NCBI GenBank assembly: GCA_030536455.1
Contig: JAUNPZ010000021.1
Location: 1-35,660, forward strand
Source of the DNA: Lachnospiraceae bacterium
Lineage (GTDB): Bacteria; Bacillota; Clostridia; Lachnospirales; Lachnospiraceae
Reading direction: 5' to 3'
DNA: 35,660 nucleotides
Shown: positions 17,069 to 26,134 of the stretch, one piece after another
How the letters are laid out: each line of letters opens with the position of its first letter
Numbering within the stretch: the stretch's first letter is position 1
Notes under the pieces: model-generated
The model's input: the letters and a program-made list of their open reading frames with translations, nothing else
The model's database searches: none
Told to the model about the DNA's origin: nothing
Translations under genes and position numbers: made by a program

Positions 17069-18142
17069 TTAACCCTCCTTGTGCTTTCCGGCCATCTTCA
17101 CCTGATAATTGATGAAGAACTCGCTGCCTAAGATGAAAAACAGGATAATTCCCGTGATGATATCTGACGCATTTTCATTTAACTTAAACTGGGATGCAAT
17201 CTGCATCGCGCCCTTCTGCATGAATACCAGGAAGAAGGAAACCAGAATCATCGCGCCTGCGTTAAACTTGGACAGCCACGCCACGATGATGGCGGTAAAG
17301 CCTCTTCCGCCTGCGGTACTGGTGGAGATGGTATGTCCAGAACCGCTGACCAGGATAAATCCGGCCAGTCCGCACAATGCGCCGGAGATGGCCATGGTCC
17401 GCATGATGACCTTCTTTACGCTGATTCCCACATAACGGGCCGTCTTTTCGCTTTCGCCCACCACAGCAATCTCGTAGCCCTGCTTGCTGTACTTCAGATA
17501 AATGTGCATGGCCAGAGTCACCGCCAGAATCATCACCACGTTCCAGCCATAGGTCAGACCGAACAGCGGAGGCAGCCAGCCGATTTTCGACTTGGAATTG
17601 ATGATTCCCACCGTATTGGAGCCGACCGGGTTCTCCCAGAAGACGATACAGAAGGTAGTAATCTGCATGGCCACATAATTTAGCATCAATGTAAACAAGG
17701 TTTCATTGGTATTCCAGAAGGCCTTGAAAACGGCTGGAATCAGACCCCACACCAGACCGGCAGCCATACTGCTGACAATCATCGCGGCAAACAGCACCGG
17801 AGCCGGAAGCTTTCCTGCAAAATTAATCATGAAGAAGGCTGTCAGCACGCCGCCCATCAGCACCTGACCTTCCGCGCCGATGTTCCAGAACCGCATCTTA
17901 AAGGCCGGGGTTAATGCCACCGCAATACACAGAAGAATCGCCGCATCGCGGATGGTCGCCCAGGAACGGCGTTTCGTTCCAACAGCGCCGTCAAAGATTG
18001 CCTTGTATACCTCCACCGGATTTAACCGGGTGAGGGCGATAATCACCACCGCACAAACCACTAAAGACAGAAGCACCGCGATAATCCGGATGCCCCACGC
18101 CTTGGCAAATGAAATGTCATCTCGTTTTGAAATATGTATCAT
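17069..18142 (-). CDS. Nucleoside ABC transporter permease (YufP/NupP-like)
   Basis: A 357-residue membrane permease of the same BPD_transp_2 family. Key stretches are FKMRFWNIGAEGQVLMGGVL, ETLFTLMLNYVAMQI and YEIAVVGESEKTARYVGISV, all typical of the first permease of nucleoside importers (the last is the cytoplasmic coupling loop). Its ATG overlaps the ATPase stop by four bases (ATGA), giving translational coupling. It pairs with the 16085-17065 permease to form the channel for the ligand bound by the lipoprotein encoded at 19828-21126. Confidence 0.9.
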   Translation of the reverse strand: MIHISKRDDISFAKAWGIRIIAVLLSLVVCAVVIIALTRLNPVEVYKAIFDGAVGTKRRSWATIRDAAILLCIAVALTPAFKMRFWNIGAEGQVLMGGVLTAFFMINFAGKLPAPVLFAAMIVSSMAAGLVWGLIPAVFKAFWNTNETLFTLMLNYVAMQITTFCIVFWENPVGSNTVGIINSKSKIGWLPPLFGLTYGWNVVMILAVTLAMHIYLKYSKQGYEIAVVGESEKTARYVGISVKKVIMRTMAISGALCGLAGFILVSGSGHTISTSTAGGRGFTAIIVAWLSKFNAGAMILVSFFLVFMQKGAMQIASQFKLNENASDIITGIILFFILGSEFFINYQVKMAGKHKEG

Positions 18143-19680
18143 TCTTTTCCTGCCTCCCCTCTCTGATTCCGGGTCATAAGAAGTCCGACCGCTTCCTTCG
18201 TGGTGGTCCGTGCATCCACGATACCGCTCACCTTTCCGCCGCAGAGCACCAGAATCTTATCGCAAAGCTCCAGAAGCACATCCAGATCCTCGCCCACACA
18301 GAGCACGGCCACGCCCTGCTTCTTCTGCTCGTTTAACAGATTGTAAATGGTGTAGGAGGAATTAATATCCAGGCCGCGCACCGGGTAGGCCACCATCAGC
18401 ACCTTCGGATTCGATGCAATCTCACGGCCCACCAGAACCTTCTGCACATTTCCGCCGGAAAGCCGTCTGACCGGCGTGGAGACACCAGGCGTCACAACCT
18501 CCAGGTCCTGGATGATCCGCTCGGCCAGAGACTTTGGTGTCTTCCGGTCGGTGAAAAACCGTCTTCCGGCCTGATAGCCACGGAGCATCATGTTATCGGT
18601 CATGCCCATGGAGCCCACCAGGCCCATGCCCAGACGGTCCTCCGGCACGAAGGACAGCTTCACGCCAAGCTTCCGGATCTGGGTGGTGGTCATCTTCGAT
18701 AATTCCTCCTCGCCGCCCTCGGCCGGGAAATAAGTGATGGTTCCCTCCGTAATCGGCTGCAGCCCGGCGATGGCCTCCAGAAGCTCCTTCTGACCGCTTC
18801 CCGCCACGCCTGCAATTCCCAGGATTTCCCCGCTGAACGCAGTAAAATCCGCTTTGTCCAGGGTGGTGATTCCTTCTTTATTCACACAGCTTATTCCCTT
18901 GATTTCCAGCCGCTTCTGCGGATTCACTGGCTCCGGACGGTCGATGTTTAAGCTCACCTTTTTTCCCACCATCATCTCGGTCAGGGATTCGGCCGTGGCA
19001 GTCTTCGTCTCCACGGTTCCGATGTATTTGCCCTTCCGGAGCACCGCCACCTCGTCTGACAGGGCCAGCACCTCATGGAGCTTGTGGGTGATGATGATGA
19101 TGGAGCGTCCGTCCTTTTTCATGTTCCGGAGGACGTCAAAAAGTTTGTCCGTCTCCTGAGGCGTCAGCACCGCCGTCGGCTCGTCCAGAATCAGCACATT
19201 GGCTCCCCGGTACAGCACCTTGATGATTTCCACGGTCTGCTTCTGAGAAACGCTCATGGTGTAAATCTTCTGGTCCGGGTCCAGCTCAAACCCGTACCGA
19301 TCCACCAGCTCCCGGATTTTGCTCCGCACGGCCTGCATATCCAGGATTTCCTTTCCCGGCAGTCCCAGAATGATATTCTCCGCCGCAGTCAGCACATCCA
19401 CCAGCTTAAAATGCTGATGAATCATGCCGATTCCCAGATCAAAGGAATCCTTCGGGGAACGGATGACCACTTCCTTTCCGTCCACAAAAATCTGGCCCTC
19501 GTCCGGGAAATAAATTCCCGAAATCATATTCATCAGCGTGGTTTTCCCGCTTCCGTTCTCGCCCAGAATCGACAGGATTTCTCCCCGGCGCACGGACAGG
19601 TTCACGCCGTCATTGGCCACAACCTTGCCGAACCGCTTTGTGATGTGTTTCAGTTCAATCGCATTTACACCTGTTTCCAC
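18139..19680 (-). CDS. Nucleoside ABC transporter ATP-binding protein, two fused ABC modules (NupO-like)
   Basis: About 513 residues with two ABC domains in one chain, as in RbsA/NupO. The first module has Walker A GENGSGKTT, a degenerate signature MSVSQKQTVEI and Walker B VLILDEPTAVLTPQE. The second has a degenerate Walker A (GVAGSGQKELLEA), a clear signature RRLSGGNVQKVLVGREI and an altered Walker B (VLMVAYPVRGLD). Such asymmetry is usual in this family. AGGAGG is spaced 7 nt before a GTG at 19680, so I prefer that over the TTG at 19686, which lies too close. It energises import through the two downstream permeases. Confidence 0.92.
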   Translation of the reverse strand: METGVNAIELKHITKRFGKVVANDGVNLSVRRGEILSILGENGSGKTTLMNMISGIYFPDEGQIFVDGKEVVIRSPKDSFDLGIGMIHQHFKLVDVLTAAENIILGLPGKEILDMQAVRSKIRELVDRYGFELDPDQKIYTMSVSQKQTVEIIKVLYRGANVLILDEPTAVLTPQETDKLFDVLRNMKKDGRSIIIITHKLHEVLALSDEVAVLRKGKYIGTVETKTATAESLTEMMVGKKVSLNIDRPEPVNPQKRLEIKGISCVNKEGITTLDKADFTAFSGEILGIAGVAGSGQKELLEAIAGLQPITEGTITYFPAEGGEEELSKMTTTQIRKLGVKLSFVPEDRLGMGLVGSMGMTDNMMLRGYQAGRRFFTDRKTPKSLAERIIQDLEVVTPGVSTPVRRLSGGNVQKVLVGREIASNPKVLMVAYPVRGLDINSSYTIYNLLNEQKKQGVAVLCVGEDLDVLLELCDKILVLCGGKVSGIVDARTTTKEAVGLLMTRNQRGEAGKE

Positions 19681-19695
19681 AAGCAAACCTCCTTT

Positions 19696-19735
19696 ATAAA
19701 AAATGGCGGAACCACCATATTCTGGCAGCTCCGCC
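19696..19735 (-). terminator. Intercistronic hairpin with T-run between lipoprotein and ATPase genes
   Basis: On the minus strand GGCGGA pairs with TCCGCC, and inner bases CTGCC with GGTGG extend it; ATTTTTTATA follows directly. It lies in the 147-nt gap after the binding-protein gene and just before the ATPase ribosome site. Partial termination here would raise the binding protein relative to the ATPase and permeases. Confidence 0.65.
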
Positions 19736-19827
19736 TCCTGGCAGGCAGGACCGGTTACATCCGTTTATGCCGGGTGCATTCCATTCTGCCTCGCCGCTTT
19801 CACACGTTTTATGCTGTATTTATTTGA

Positions 19828-21126
19828 TTAGTTGGTCTTCTCGGTGATGCCGTCAATGCGGATATCGAATGCCGGAGCAGAACCAAATTCAGACTCGTGG
19901 AAGTATCCGTCAGAAATGTACTCTACATCGATGCCTTCCTTCTTATAGGTATCCAGAGTCTTTCCGTCTACGGTCCAGGTAGAGGTATCAAATACATGTA
20001 AGGAGCCGGACTTGATGGCGTCCTCCACTTCCTTTACCTTATCTGCGGTGCCTTCTGCGATAGCGGCCTCATTTAACTCGGTAATCTTATCTGCGCCCTC
20101 TGCGTAGCCGTGGCACCAGTCGGTATCAATGGCCTTGCCGTCCAGCATGCACTGTACTGCGTAGGTGGTGTATGGACCCCACTCGATGGATGCGGAGGTC
20201 AGAGCCTGGGTTGGAGCGGTAGGAATCATGGAAATGTTGTAGCCGACTACCGGAACCCCTGCAGCCTCACAGGCAGTTGGTGCGCCGGTGGTATCTGCAT
20301 GCTGGCTGATTAATACGCAGCCGTCTGCAATCAGAGCCTCTGCTGCTTCCTTCTCTAAGTCGAAGGATGCCCAGCTGTTGGTATAGGTAACTTCCATGGT
20401 AGCAGATGGACATACGGAACGCACACCTAAGAAGAAGGAGGTGTAGCCGCTGACAACCTCTGCGTATGGGAATGCGCCTACATAACCAATCTTGCATGCA
20501 TCCTCGGTAACCGTACCGTCTGCAATCATCTCATTTAACTTAAGACCTGCAACCACGCCGGATACATAACGGGACTCAAATACGGAAGTGAAGTAGTTAT
20601 GTACATTCTCCAGACCGCAGGATGCTGCCTGATAACCGGTTGCGTGGCAGAATTGGATTTCCGGATACTCCTCTGCTGCCTGAATCATGTAATCCTCAAA
20701 ACCGAAGCTGTTGCCGAAGATGATCTGGCAGCCCTGCTCCGCTAAGTCTACGGCTGCATCATAGCAGGACTCATCCTCCGGAACGGTCCACTTGATAATC
20801 ATCTGGTCGTCGGTTAAGCCGATTTCTTCCTGCATCTTCTTTGCGCCTGCGTAATGAGCTGCGGTATAACCCTCGTTCTCATCACCGATGAAGATGAAAC
20901 CAACCTTTAAATCCTCTTTTGCAATGCCTTCGCCCTGAGCGGCCTCTGCTTCTGCCTTCGTTTCCTCAGCAGCAGTGGTCTCCTCTGCTTCTGCCTTCGT
21001 TTCCTCAGCGGCAGCGGTAGTCTCTGCAGCAGGAGCTGCGGTGGACTCTGCCGGCTTGGAACCGCCGCAGGCTGCTAAAGAACATGCCATGGCTCCAGCT
21101 AATACGATACTTAATAATTTTTTCAT
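19828..21126 (-). CDS. BMP-family nucleoside-binding lipoprotein
   Basis: A 432-residue surface lipoprotein of the basic membrane protein family (PF02608), which bind purine nucleosides and deliver them to an ABC importer. The signal peptide ends in lipobox SLAAC (Cys 20). A repetitive Ala/Glu/Thr/Lys linker follows (EETKAEAEETTAAEETKAEA, about residues 35-65). The mature domain shows LKVGFIFIGDENEGYTAAHY, CQIIFGNSFGFEDYM, KIGYVGAFPYAEVVSGYTSF and ISQHADTTGAPTACE. The ATG at 21126 has AAAGGAGG before it and is preferred to the upstream start at 21153. It is the first gene of the four-gene importer operon. Nucleoside rather than another ligand is by family inference. Confidence 0.92.
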   Translation of the reverse strand: MKKLLSIVLAGAMACSLAACGGSKPAESTAAPAAETTAAAEETKAEAEETTAAEETKAEAEAAQGEGIAKEDLKVGFIFIGDENEGYTAAHYAGAKKMQEEIGLTDDQMIIKWTVPEDESCYDAAVDLAEQGCQIIFGNSFGFEDYMIQAAEEYPEIQFCHATGYQAASCGLENVHNYFTSVFESRYVSGVVAGLKLNEMIADGTVTEDACKIGYVGAFPYAEVVSGYTSFFLGVRSVCPSATMEVTYTNSWASFDLEKEAAEALIADGCVLISQHADTTGAPTACEAAGVPVVGYNISMIPTAPTQALTSASIEWGPYTTYAVQCMLDGKAIDTDWCHGYAEGADKITELNEAAIAEGTADKVKEVEDAIKSGSLHVFDTSTWTVDGKTLDTYKKEGIDVEYISDGYFHESEFGSAPAFDIRIDGITEKTN

Positions 21127-21176
21127 AACTGTTATCCTCCTTTTTCTATGCAATAAACAGTATCTATGACAGTATC

Positions 21177-21205
21177 ATTATCTTTTGTTTGGCGGTTTTT
21201 GTCAA
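21177..21205 (-). promoter_or_regulatory. Promoter of the BMP/nucleoside ABC operon
   Basis: On the minus strand, a consensus TTGACA (21205-21200) and GATAAT (21182-21177) are 17 bp apart. Just downstream, GATACTGT occurs twice 12 bp apart (21176-21169 and 21164-21157), covering the predicted start region. It could be an operator. Confidence 0.8.
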
Positions 21206-21271
21206 TACAATTCCGTTGGATTTCCTATGTTTCCTCATAACTTTTGCTTATATGCCGGCTAATAACTGGAA

Positions 21272-21310
21272 GAGGGAACCGATGACCGGATTTCCGTCAT
21301 CAATTCCCTC
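21272..21310 (-). terminator. Hairpin downstream of ftsH
   Basis: GAGGGAA with TTCCCTC and, inside, GATGAC with GTCATC form a long two-step stem with a 9-nt loop, 8 nt past the ftsH stop. The following minus-strand sequence (TTCCAGTTATT) is only mildly T-rich, so it may act as a weak terminator or a 3' stabiliser. Confidence 0.6.
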
Positions 21311-21317
21311 CTCATGC

Positions 21318-23168
21318 CTAACGATTTAATATATCCATAAATTCTTCGCCGGTGATGGTTTCCCGTTCCAGCAGATATTCCGAAAGCTCCGTCAGCTTCG
21401 CCGCATGGCTCTTTAAAATCTCCATGGCCTTCTCATACTGGCCCTTCACGATGGCAATGACCTCGTCATCCACCGCCTTTGCCGTCTCCGGTGAGCAGAC
21501 CATCGAGCTGTCGCCGCCCAGATACTGATTGTTCACCGTCTCCAGCGCCACCATGCCGAACTGGTCGCTCATGCCGTAGCGTGTCACCATAGCCCTGGCA
21601 ATCTTGGTGGCCTGCTCGATATCATTCGAAGCGCCTGTGGTGATGGAATGGAACATGAATTCCTCCGCCGCGCGGCCTCCGGTAAAGGTGGCAATCTTAT
21701 TCAGCGCCTCCTCCTTGCTCATCAGGAAACGCTCCCCGGCCTCCACCTGCATGGTGTAGCCCAATGCGCCGGAGGTCCTCGGAATAATGGTAATCTTATG
21801 AACCGGCGCCGACTGGCTCTGGCAGGCCGCCACCAGGGCATGGCCAATCTCGTGATAAGCCACGATCCGGCGCTCCTTCTCCGAAACCGCCGCATTCTTT
21901 CTCTGGTATCCGGCAACCACCACTTCCACGCTTTCCTCTAAGTCAGACTGGGATACGGTGCTCCGTCCCAGGCGGACCGCCCGCAGGGCCGCTTCGTTCA
22001 CGATGTTGGCAAGCTCCGCGCCGCTGGCTCCGGCCGTTGCTCTCGCCACTGCATTGAAGTTTACGCTGTCCTCCAGCTTCACATCCTTTCCATGTACCCG
22101 GAGAATGGCTTCCCTTCCCTTTAAGTCCGGCAGCTCCACCGGAACCCTTCGGTCGAAACGTCCCGGACGGAGAAGCGCCGGGTCTAAGGATTCCGGACGG
22201 TTGGTTGCCGCCAGAATCACCACGCCCTTCTTTCCGTCGAAGCCGTCCATCTCCGTCAGAAGCTGGTTTAAGGTCTGCTCCCGCTCATCATTGCCGCCGA
22301 TTCCGCCGCCGTCACGCTTCTTGCCGATGGTATCAATCTCATCGATGAACACGATACAGGGAGCCTTCTCATTGGCCTGCTTAAACAGGTCGCGGACCTT
22401 GGCCGCGCCCATACCCACAAACATTTCCACAAACTCCGAACCGGAGATAGAGAAGAACGGCACATGAGCCTCTCCGGCCACCGCCTTGGCCAGCAGGGTT
22501 TTACCGGTTCCGGGAGGACCTACCAGCAGCGCGCCCTTGGGAAGCGTGGCGCCAATCTGAGCATATTTTTCCGGATTATGAAGGAAGTCCACGATTTCCT
22601 TCAGGGCCTCCTTGGCCTCCTCCTCGCCTGCCACATCCTCAAAGGTCTTTCCCGTCTCGGTTTCCGCGTAAATCTTGGCATTGGACTTTCCGAAGGACAT
22701 GCTTGGTCCGCCCATATTGCCCAGCTTCTTCTGCATCATGCGGCCCATCACCTGTCCAATCACAACGAACAGCACGATCGGCACAATCCACTGGAACAGA
22801 ATCACCATCAGAGGGGAAGCCTCCGTCACGATCTCCTCGGAAAAGCTGGTCACTCCGGCCTCCGTCAGACGCTCGGTCAGCTGCGGGTCCGGCCAGTTTC
22901 CTGTCTTATACGCCGTCACGCCCCACTCCGGCTTCACCTCTTCCTTTAAGGTAAACATCAACTCCTTGTCATTCCGGTAAACCTTGTCCACCTGCTTTGC
23001 TTCCACATACTCCAGGAACTGATTATATCCCACTTCCTTCACGGAACGCTCCATCATAGAAGGAAACAGAAATGCATTCAGCAGAAATACAATCAGCAGC
23101 ACCAGTCCGTAATAATACAGAAATGGTTTTTTCGGATTTTTATTTTGGTCATCGCTTTTTACACCCAT
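21318..23168 (-). CDS. ftsH: ATP-dependent zinc metalloprotease FtsH
   Basis: Membrane-anchored AAA protease that degrades misfolded membrane proteins and short-lived regulators. It is about 616 residues from the ATG at 23168, which has AGGAGAG before it. The first membrane segment spans residues 16-36 and a short extracytoplasmic domain follows. The second segment spans about 119-140. Walker A is GPPGTGKT (217-224), Walker [10 protein letters not shown] (271-279), and the second region of homology includes [10 protein letters not shown] (332-341). The zinc site is HEIGH (439-443), with the third ligand Asp 516 in ASNDIEQA; the usual form is HEAGH, and Ile at the third position is a mild variant that keeps both His and Glu. 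It is monocistronic and divergent from the MarR-MATE pair. Confidence 0.96.
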   Translation of the reverse strand: MGVKSDDQNKNPKKPFLYYYGLVLLIVFLLNAFLFPSMMERSVKEVGYNQFLEYVEAKQVDKVYRNDKELMFTLKEEVKPEWGVTAYKTGNWPDPQLTERLTEAGVTSFSEEIVTEASPLMVILFQWIVPIVLFVVIGQVMGRMMQKKLGNMGGPSMSFGKSNAKIYAETETGKTFEDVAGEEEAKEALKEIVDFLHNPEKYAQIGATLPKGALLVGPPGTGKTLLAKAVAGEAHVPFFSISGSEFVEMFVGMGAAKVRDLFKQANEKAPCIVFIDEIDTIGKKRDGGGIGGNDEREQTLNQLLTEMDGFDGKKGVVILAATNRPESLDPALLRPGRFDRRVPVELPDLKGREAILRVHGKDVKLEDSVNFNAVARATAGASGAELANIVNEAALRAVRLGRSTVSQSDLEESVEVVVAGYQRKNAAVSEKERRIVAYHEIGHALVAACQSQSAPVHKITIIPRTSGALGYTMQVEAGERFLMSKEEALNKIATFTGGRAAEEFMFHSITTGASNDIEQATKIARAMVTRYGMSDQFGMVALETVNNQYLGGDSSMVCSPETAKAVDDEVIAIVKGQYEKAMEILKSHAAKLTELSEYLLERETITGEEFMDILNR

Positions 23169-23202
23169 TGTTACTCTCCTTTTCATTTTTTTAACTACCT
23201 GT

Positions 23203-23231
23203 AGAATAATACCTGCCCCAACTTTTGTCAA
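23203..23231 (-). promoter_or_regulatory. ftsH promoter
   Basis: On the minus strand, TTGACA (23231-23226) and TATTCT (23208-23203) are 17 bp apart, giving a leader of about 30 nt. Its position supports the ATG at 23168 and rules out the longer reading frame, which would start inside the -35. Confidence 0.75.
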
Positions 23232-23268
23232 TATTTTATTGTAAATATTTATTTACTTTTAATAATTG

Positions 23269-23297
23269 TTGACATTTATTTCGAAATGTGATAAAAA
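23269..23297 (+). promoter_or_regulatory. marR promoter with overlapping palindrome
   Basis: TTGACA (23269-23274) and a weak -10, TAAAAA (23292-23297), are 17 bp apart. ACATTT (23272-23277) and AAATGT (23284-23289) form an inverted repeat, with TTTCGAAA at its centre, that fills the -35 and spacer. The placement is right for autorepression by the MarR product. Confidence 0.6.
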
Positions 23298-23341
23298 ACA
23301 AGATAGACGTTGCCACCACTATTAGGAAGGAGGATTTCTCT

Positions 23342-23806
23342 ATGGACCCTGTTATGTCAGAGCAAGTCGGGAAGAATTTCGCTGATTTCTCTATTGTTTT
23401 TTTCAATCTGACGAAAAGCATATTCCGTCAGGAAAACCAGATTCGCGCCAATTCCCTGGCATTCCAGGTATTGATTGATTTAAACCAGCTTTCCCAGAAA
23501 GGACAAACCATTACCATGTCCGGTCTGGCGGACGACCTGCAGATTACCAAGCAGCAGCTCAGCAAGCTGGTAAATGCACTGGAGGAAAAGGAGCTGGTAG
23601 AACGGATTCACGACAAGGAGAACCGGCGCCAGGTCAATATCCGCATCACGAAGTCCGGTCAGGAGCTGATGCACGGCCTGCGGACGAAGCTACAGGAAAC
23701 CACAGCCCAGCGTCTGTCCGTCTGCTCCAGCCAGGAGCTTTTACAGATTGAACAGGCTCTGGAAATTCTGATGCCGGTTCTGGACAAGCTTTCTTCCGGC
23801 TCCTGA
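23342..23806 (+). CDS. MarR family transcriptional regulator
   Basis: A 154-residue winged-helix dimer. The helix-turn-helix lies at about 60-85 (MSGLADDLQITKQQLSKLVN) and the wing at about 90-110 (KENRRQVNIRITKSGQELM), with dimer helices at both ends. The ATG at 23342 follows GGAAGGAGG; the upstream frame at 23288 overlaps the promoter. The MATE transporter gene follows after 46 nt in the same direction, the usual layout for a drug-responsive repressor and its pump. The operator candidate overlaps its own promoter. The inducer is unknown. Confidence 0.92.
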   Translation: MDPVMSEQVGKNFADFSIVFFNLTKSIFRQENQIRANSLAFQVLIDLNQLSQKGQTITMSGLADDLQITKQQLSKLVNALEEKELVERIHDKENRRQVNIRITKSGQELMHGLRTKLQETTAQRLSVCSSQELLQIEQALEILMPVLDKLSSGS

Positions 23807-23852
23807 ACCATTTCACTTACTTCTATATATATGAAAGAATCGAGGTTTTTTT

Positions 23853-25253
23853 ATGGCAAACACTATTGCACAAAATGACAAAAACAAGCTGGCTACCGCC
23901 CCCTTGGGACGGCTGATGGCAGAGCTGGCTATCCCAACCGTATTCGCCCAGCTGGTCAACCTTCTTTATAACATGGTAGACCGCATCTATGTGGGACGAA
24001 TCCCGGAAACCGGAACCCTGGCCCTGGCCGGACTGGGCGTTTCCTTTCCTATTATTATCTTGATTTCCGCCTTCGCCGGTCTGGTGGGCATGGGCGGCGC
24101 GCCTCAGGCCGGAATCGCCATGGGCAAGCAGGACTACGACAAGGCCGAACGGATTCTTGGAAGCTCCACCGCCTTCCTGATTATCATGTCCATCTGCCTC
24201 TGCGGATTTTTCTATCTCTTTAAGCGTCCGATTCTGATGATGTTCGGCGCAAGTGAAAGCACCATTCCATATGCGGACAGCTACCTGGGCATCTACCTTC
24301 TGGGTACCATCTCTGTACAGATTGCCATGGGCTTAAACCAGTTCATCTCCTGTCAGGGATTTGCAAAAACAAGCATGATGACCGTGTTAATCGGCGCGGT
24401 TGCCAATATTATCCTGGACCCGATTTTCATCTACGGGCTTCATATGGGCGTAAAAGGTGCAGCCCTTGCCACCATCATCAGCCAGACCATCTCCGCTGTA
24501 TGGGTATTCCTCTTCCTCTGCGGCAAGAAGACGCTGTTAAAAATCCGCAGAAAGAATCTGAAGGTGGATTTTTCCGTGCTGGCTCCCGTTCTGGCGCTGG
24601 GCATCTCCCCGTTCATCATGCAGTCCACCGAATGTCTGGTACAGCTTACCTTCAACACCGGTATGCAGAAATACGGCAACGACTACTTTGTGGGCGCTAT
24701 GACCATCATGTTCTCTGTCTCCCAGATGCTGTTCCTGCCGATTCAGGGACTTTCCCAGGGCGGCATGCCGATTATCAGCTACAACTATGGCGCCGGAAAC
24801 ATCGACCGTGTCAAGAAGGCCTTTAAGCTTTTGTTCACCACCTCGCTGGGCTTTTCCCTCTGCGCTACCGGAATCATCCTGCTGTTCCCGAAGGTATTCG
24901 TCTCCCTGTTCTCCTCAGACCCGGAGATTATCCGCATCGGAACCTACGGCATCCGGATTTACTGTCTGGGCTTTACCTTATTCGGCGCTCAGTGCGCCTG
25001 CCAGCAGACCTTTATCGCACTGGGACAGGCCAAGATCTCCATGTTCCTGGCGCTGCTGCGTAAGATTATCCTGCTGATTCCGCTTGCCATCATCCTGCCG
25101 AAGATTGCCGGACTGGGAACCAACGGCCTCTTCCTCGCAGAACCGATTTCGGACTTTTTAGCAATTTTCACTACCGTTACATTATTTGCATTAAACATCA
25201 ACAAAATACTAAACGGCATGGAGAAAAAGCCGGATACGCAGCCGAAAAAATAG
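23853..25253 (+). CDS. MATE family multidrug or metabolite efflux transporter
   Basis: A 466-residue membrane protein with about twelve transmembrane segments in two MatE halves (PF01554). It has the usual N-terminal APLGRLMAELAIPTVFAQLV, the NLLYNMVDRIYVGRI stretch of segment 1-2, the IILDPIFIYGLHMGVKGAA loop, and the second-half signature PIQGLSQGGMPIISYNYGAG. Such proteins exchange Na+ or H+ for organic cations or other small molecules. GAGG precedes the ATG at 23853. It is cotranscribed with the MarR regulator. The substrate cannot be inferred. Confidence 0.93.
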   Translation: MANTIAQNDKNKLATAPLGRLMAELAIPTVFAQLVNLLYNMVDRIYVGRIPETGTLALAGLGVSFPIIILISAFAGLVGMGGAPQAGIAMGKQDYDKAERILGSSTAFLIIMSICLCGFFYLFKRPILMMFGASESTIPYADSYLGIYLLGTISVQIAMGLNQFISCQGFAKTSMMTVLIGAVANIILDPIFIYGLHMGVKGAALATIISQTISAVWVFLFLCGKKTLLKIRRKNLKVDFSVLAPVLALGISPFIMQSTECLVQLTFNTGMQKYGNDYFVGAMTIMFSVSQMLFLPIQGLSQGGMPIISYNYGAGNIDRVKKAFKLLFTTSLGFSLCATGIILLFPKVFVSLFSSDPEIIRIGTYGIRIYCLGFTLFGAQCACQQTFIALGQAKISMFLALLRKIILLIPLAIILPKIAGLGTNGLFLAEPISDFLAIFTTVTLFALNINKILNGMEKKPDTQPKK

Positions 25254-25280
25254 AATACAATAAATCCTTATTTTCAATGT

Positions 25281-25351
25281 GCGCCCGCAGGGCGCGCAGC
25301 AAAGCAGGAGGGTGTGACAGCTCGATACCGGTCACACCCTCCTGTTTGCTT
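25281..25351. terminator. Double hairpin terminator between the MATE and PHP genes
   Basis: A small hairpin, GCGCCC-GCA-GGGCGC (25281-25295), is followed by a very strong one with arms at 25298-25318 and 25331-25351 (AAGCAGGAGGGTGTGAC with its complement, one mismatch). It lies between convergent genes and can serve both strands, though the T-runs are modest. Confidence 0.8.
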
Positions 25352-25390
25352 GATTCTGTTTTCGGTATCTTGTTTTCTTTATCCTGCGTT

Positions 25391-26134
25391 TTACTTTATG
25401 CTGCTTCCAGGATTCCACTTTAAATCCTCTTCCATCCAACGGGCCATGTTTTCAACATTGGCATTTATCACCAGCTTCTCCGGGAAATCCATGCTGTTTA
25501 AAAGTTCCAGGCTCATCGGTGCGCGGCCAATCAGACTGCAGAAATGGGAGTCTGTATCCACCACAATCCGCACCTCATATTTTTTACAGAGCATTGCGAT
25601 TTTCCGACAGTTTTCAATCGACCCCGGCCGTACATGAAAGGATGCTTCATTGATTTCCACAATCTTCCCTGTCTCGCGGAAACGGCGGATTACCATCTCA
25701 TAGTCATAGGCAAAGCATGCTGTGCCGCTGTGTCCGATTATCTGTATCCCCGGCATCTCCGCAAGCGCCAGATAAGCAGCCGTATGCTCTGCAGTCGTAC
25801 CCGGCCGACAGACATCCTCATGAAAGGATGCGATGCAGTAATCCAGCCGTTCCCTCCGCGTGTTGTCCGACAAATCAACATTTCCGTTAAAATCCAGAAT
25901 ATTGGCCTCTGCGCCCCGCAGCACCCGTACTCCTTCCACCATTCTCGGCAGCACCCGCAGATTCCGAAAATGGCCTTCCCCGGCCCCATCCTCCATGGCC
26001 GGACCATGGTCTGAAATTCCAACTGCATAAAGTCCCAGCCGGGACGCCGCCACAATATTCTCATACGCGGTGCTGTAAGCGTGCTGGCTCACATTGGTAT
26101 GCGTATGCAGATCCGCTGCAATTCCTTTTATCAA
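25391..26134 (-). CDS. PHP-domain phosphoesterase (YcdX-like)
   Basis: About 247 residues of the PHP metallo-phosphoesterase superfamily, resembling Escherichia coli YcdX, a trinuclear-metal phosphatase. Metal-ligand motifs are seen in order: DLHTHTNVSQHAYS, ISDHGPAMED, RGAEANI, IASFHED, IGHSG (YcdX has SHPG here), INEASFH and DTDSH. I prefer a TTG start at 26134, 8 nt after GAGG and overlapping the upstream stop as TTGA, because it puts the first motif about ten residues from the N-terminus as in YcdX; an ATG at 26164 lacks a good ribosome site. It is the last gene of an ABC importer operon, directly after a metallophosphoesterase. An organophosphate substrate is inferred; the exact one is unknown. 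Confidence 0.85.
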   Translation of the reverse strand: MIKGIAADLHTHTNVSQHAYSTAYENIVAASRLGLYAVGISDHGPAMEDGAGEGHFRNLRVLPRMVEGVRVLRGAEANILDFNGNVDLSDNTRRERLDYCIASFHEDVCRPGTTAEHTAAYLALAEMPGIQIIGHSGTACFAYDYEMVIRRFRETGKIVEINEASFHVRPGSIENCRKIAMLCKKYEVRIVVDTDSHFCSLIGRAPMSLELLNSMDFPEKLVINANVENMARWMEEDLKWNPGSSIK

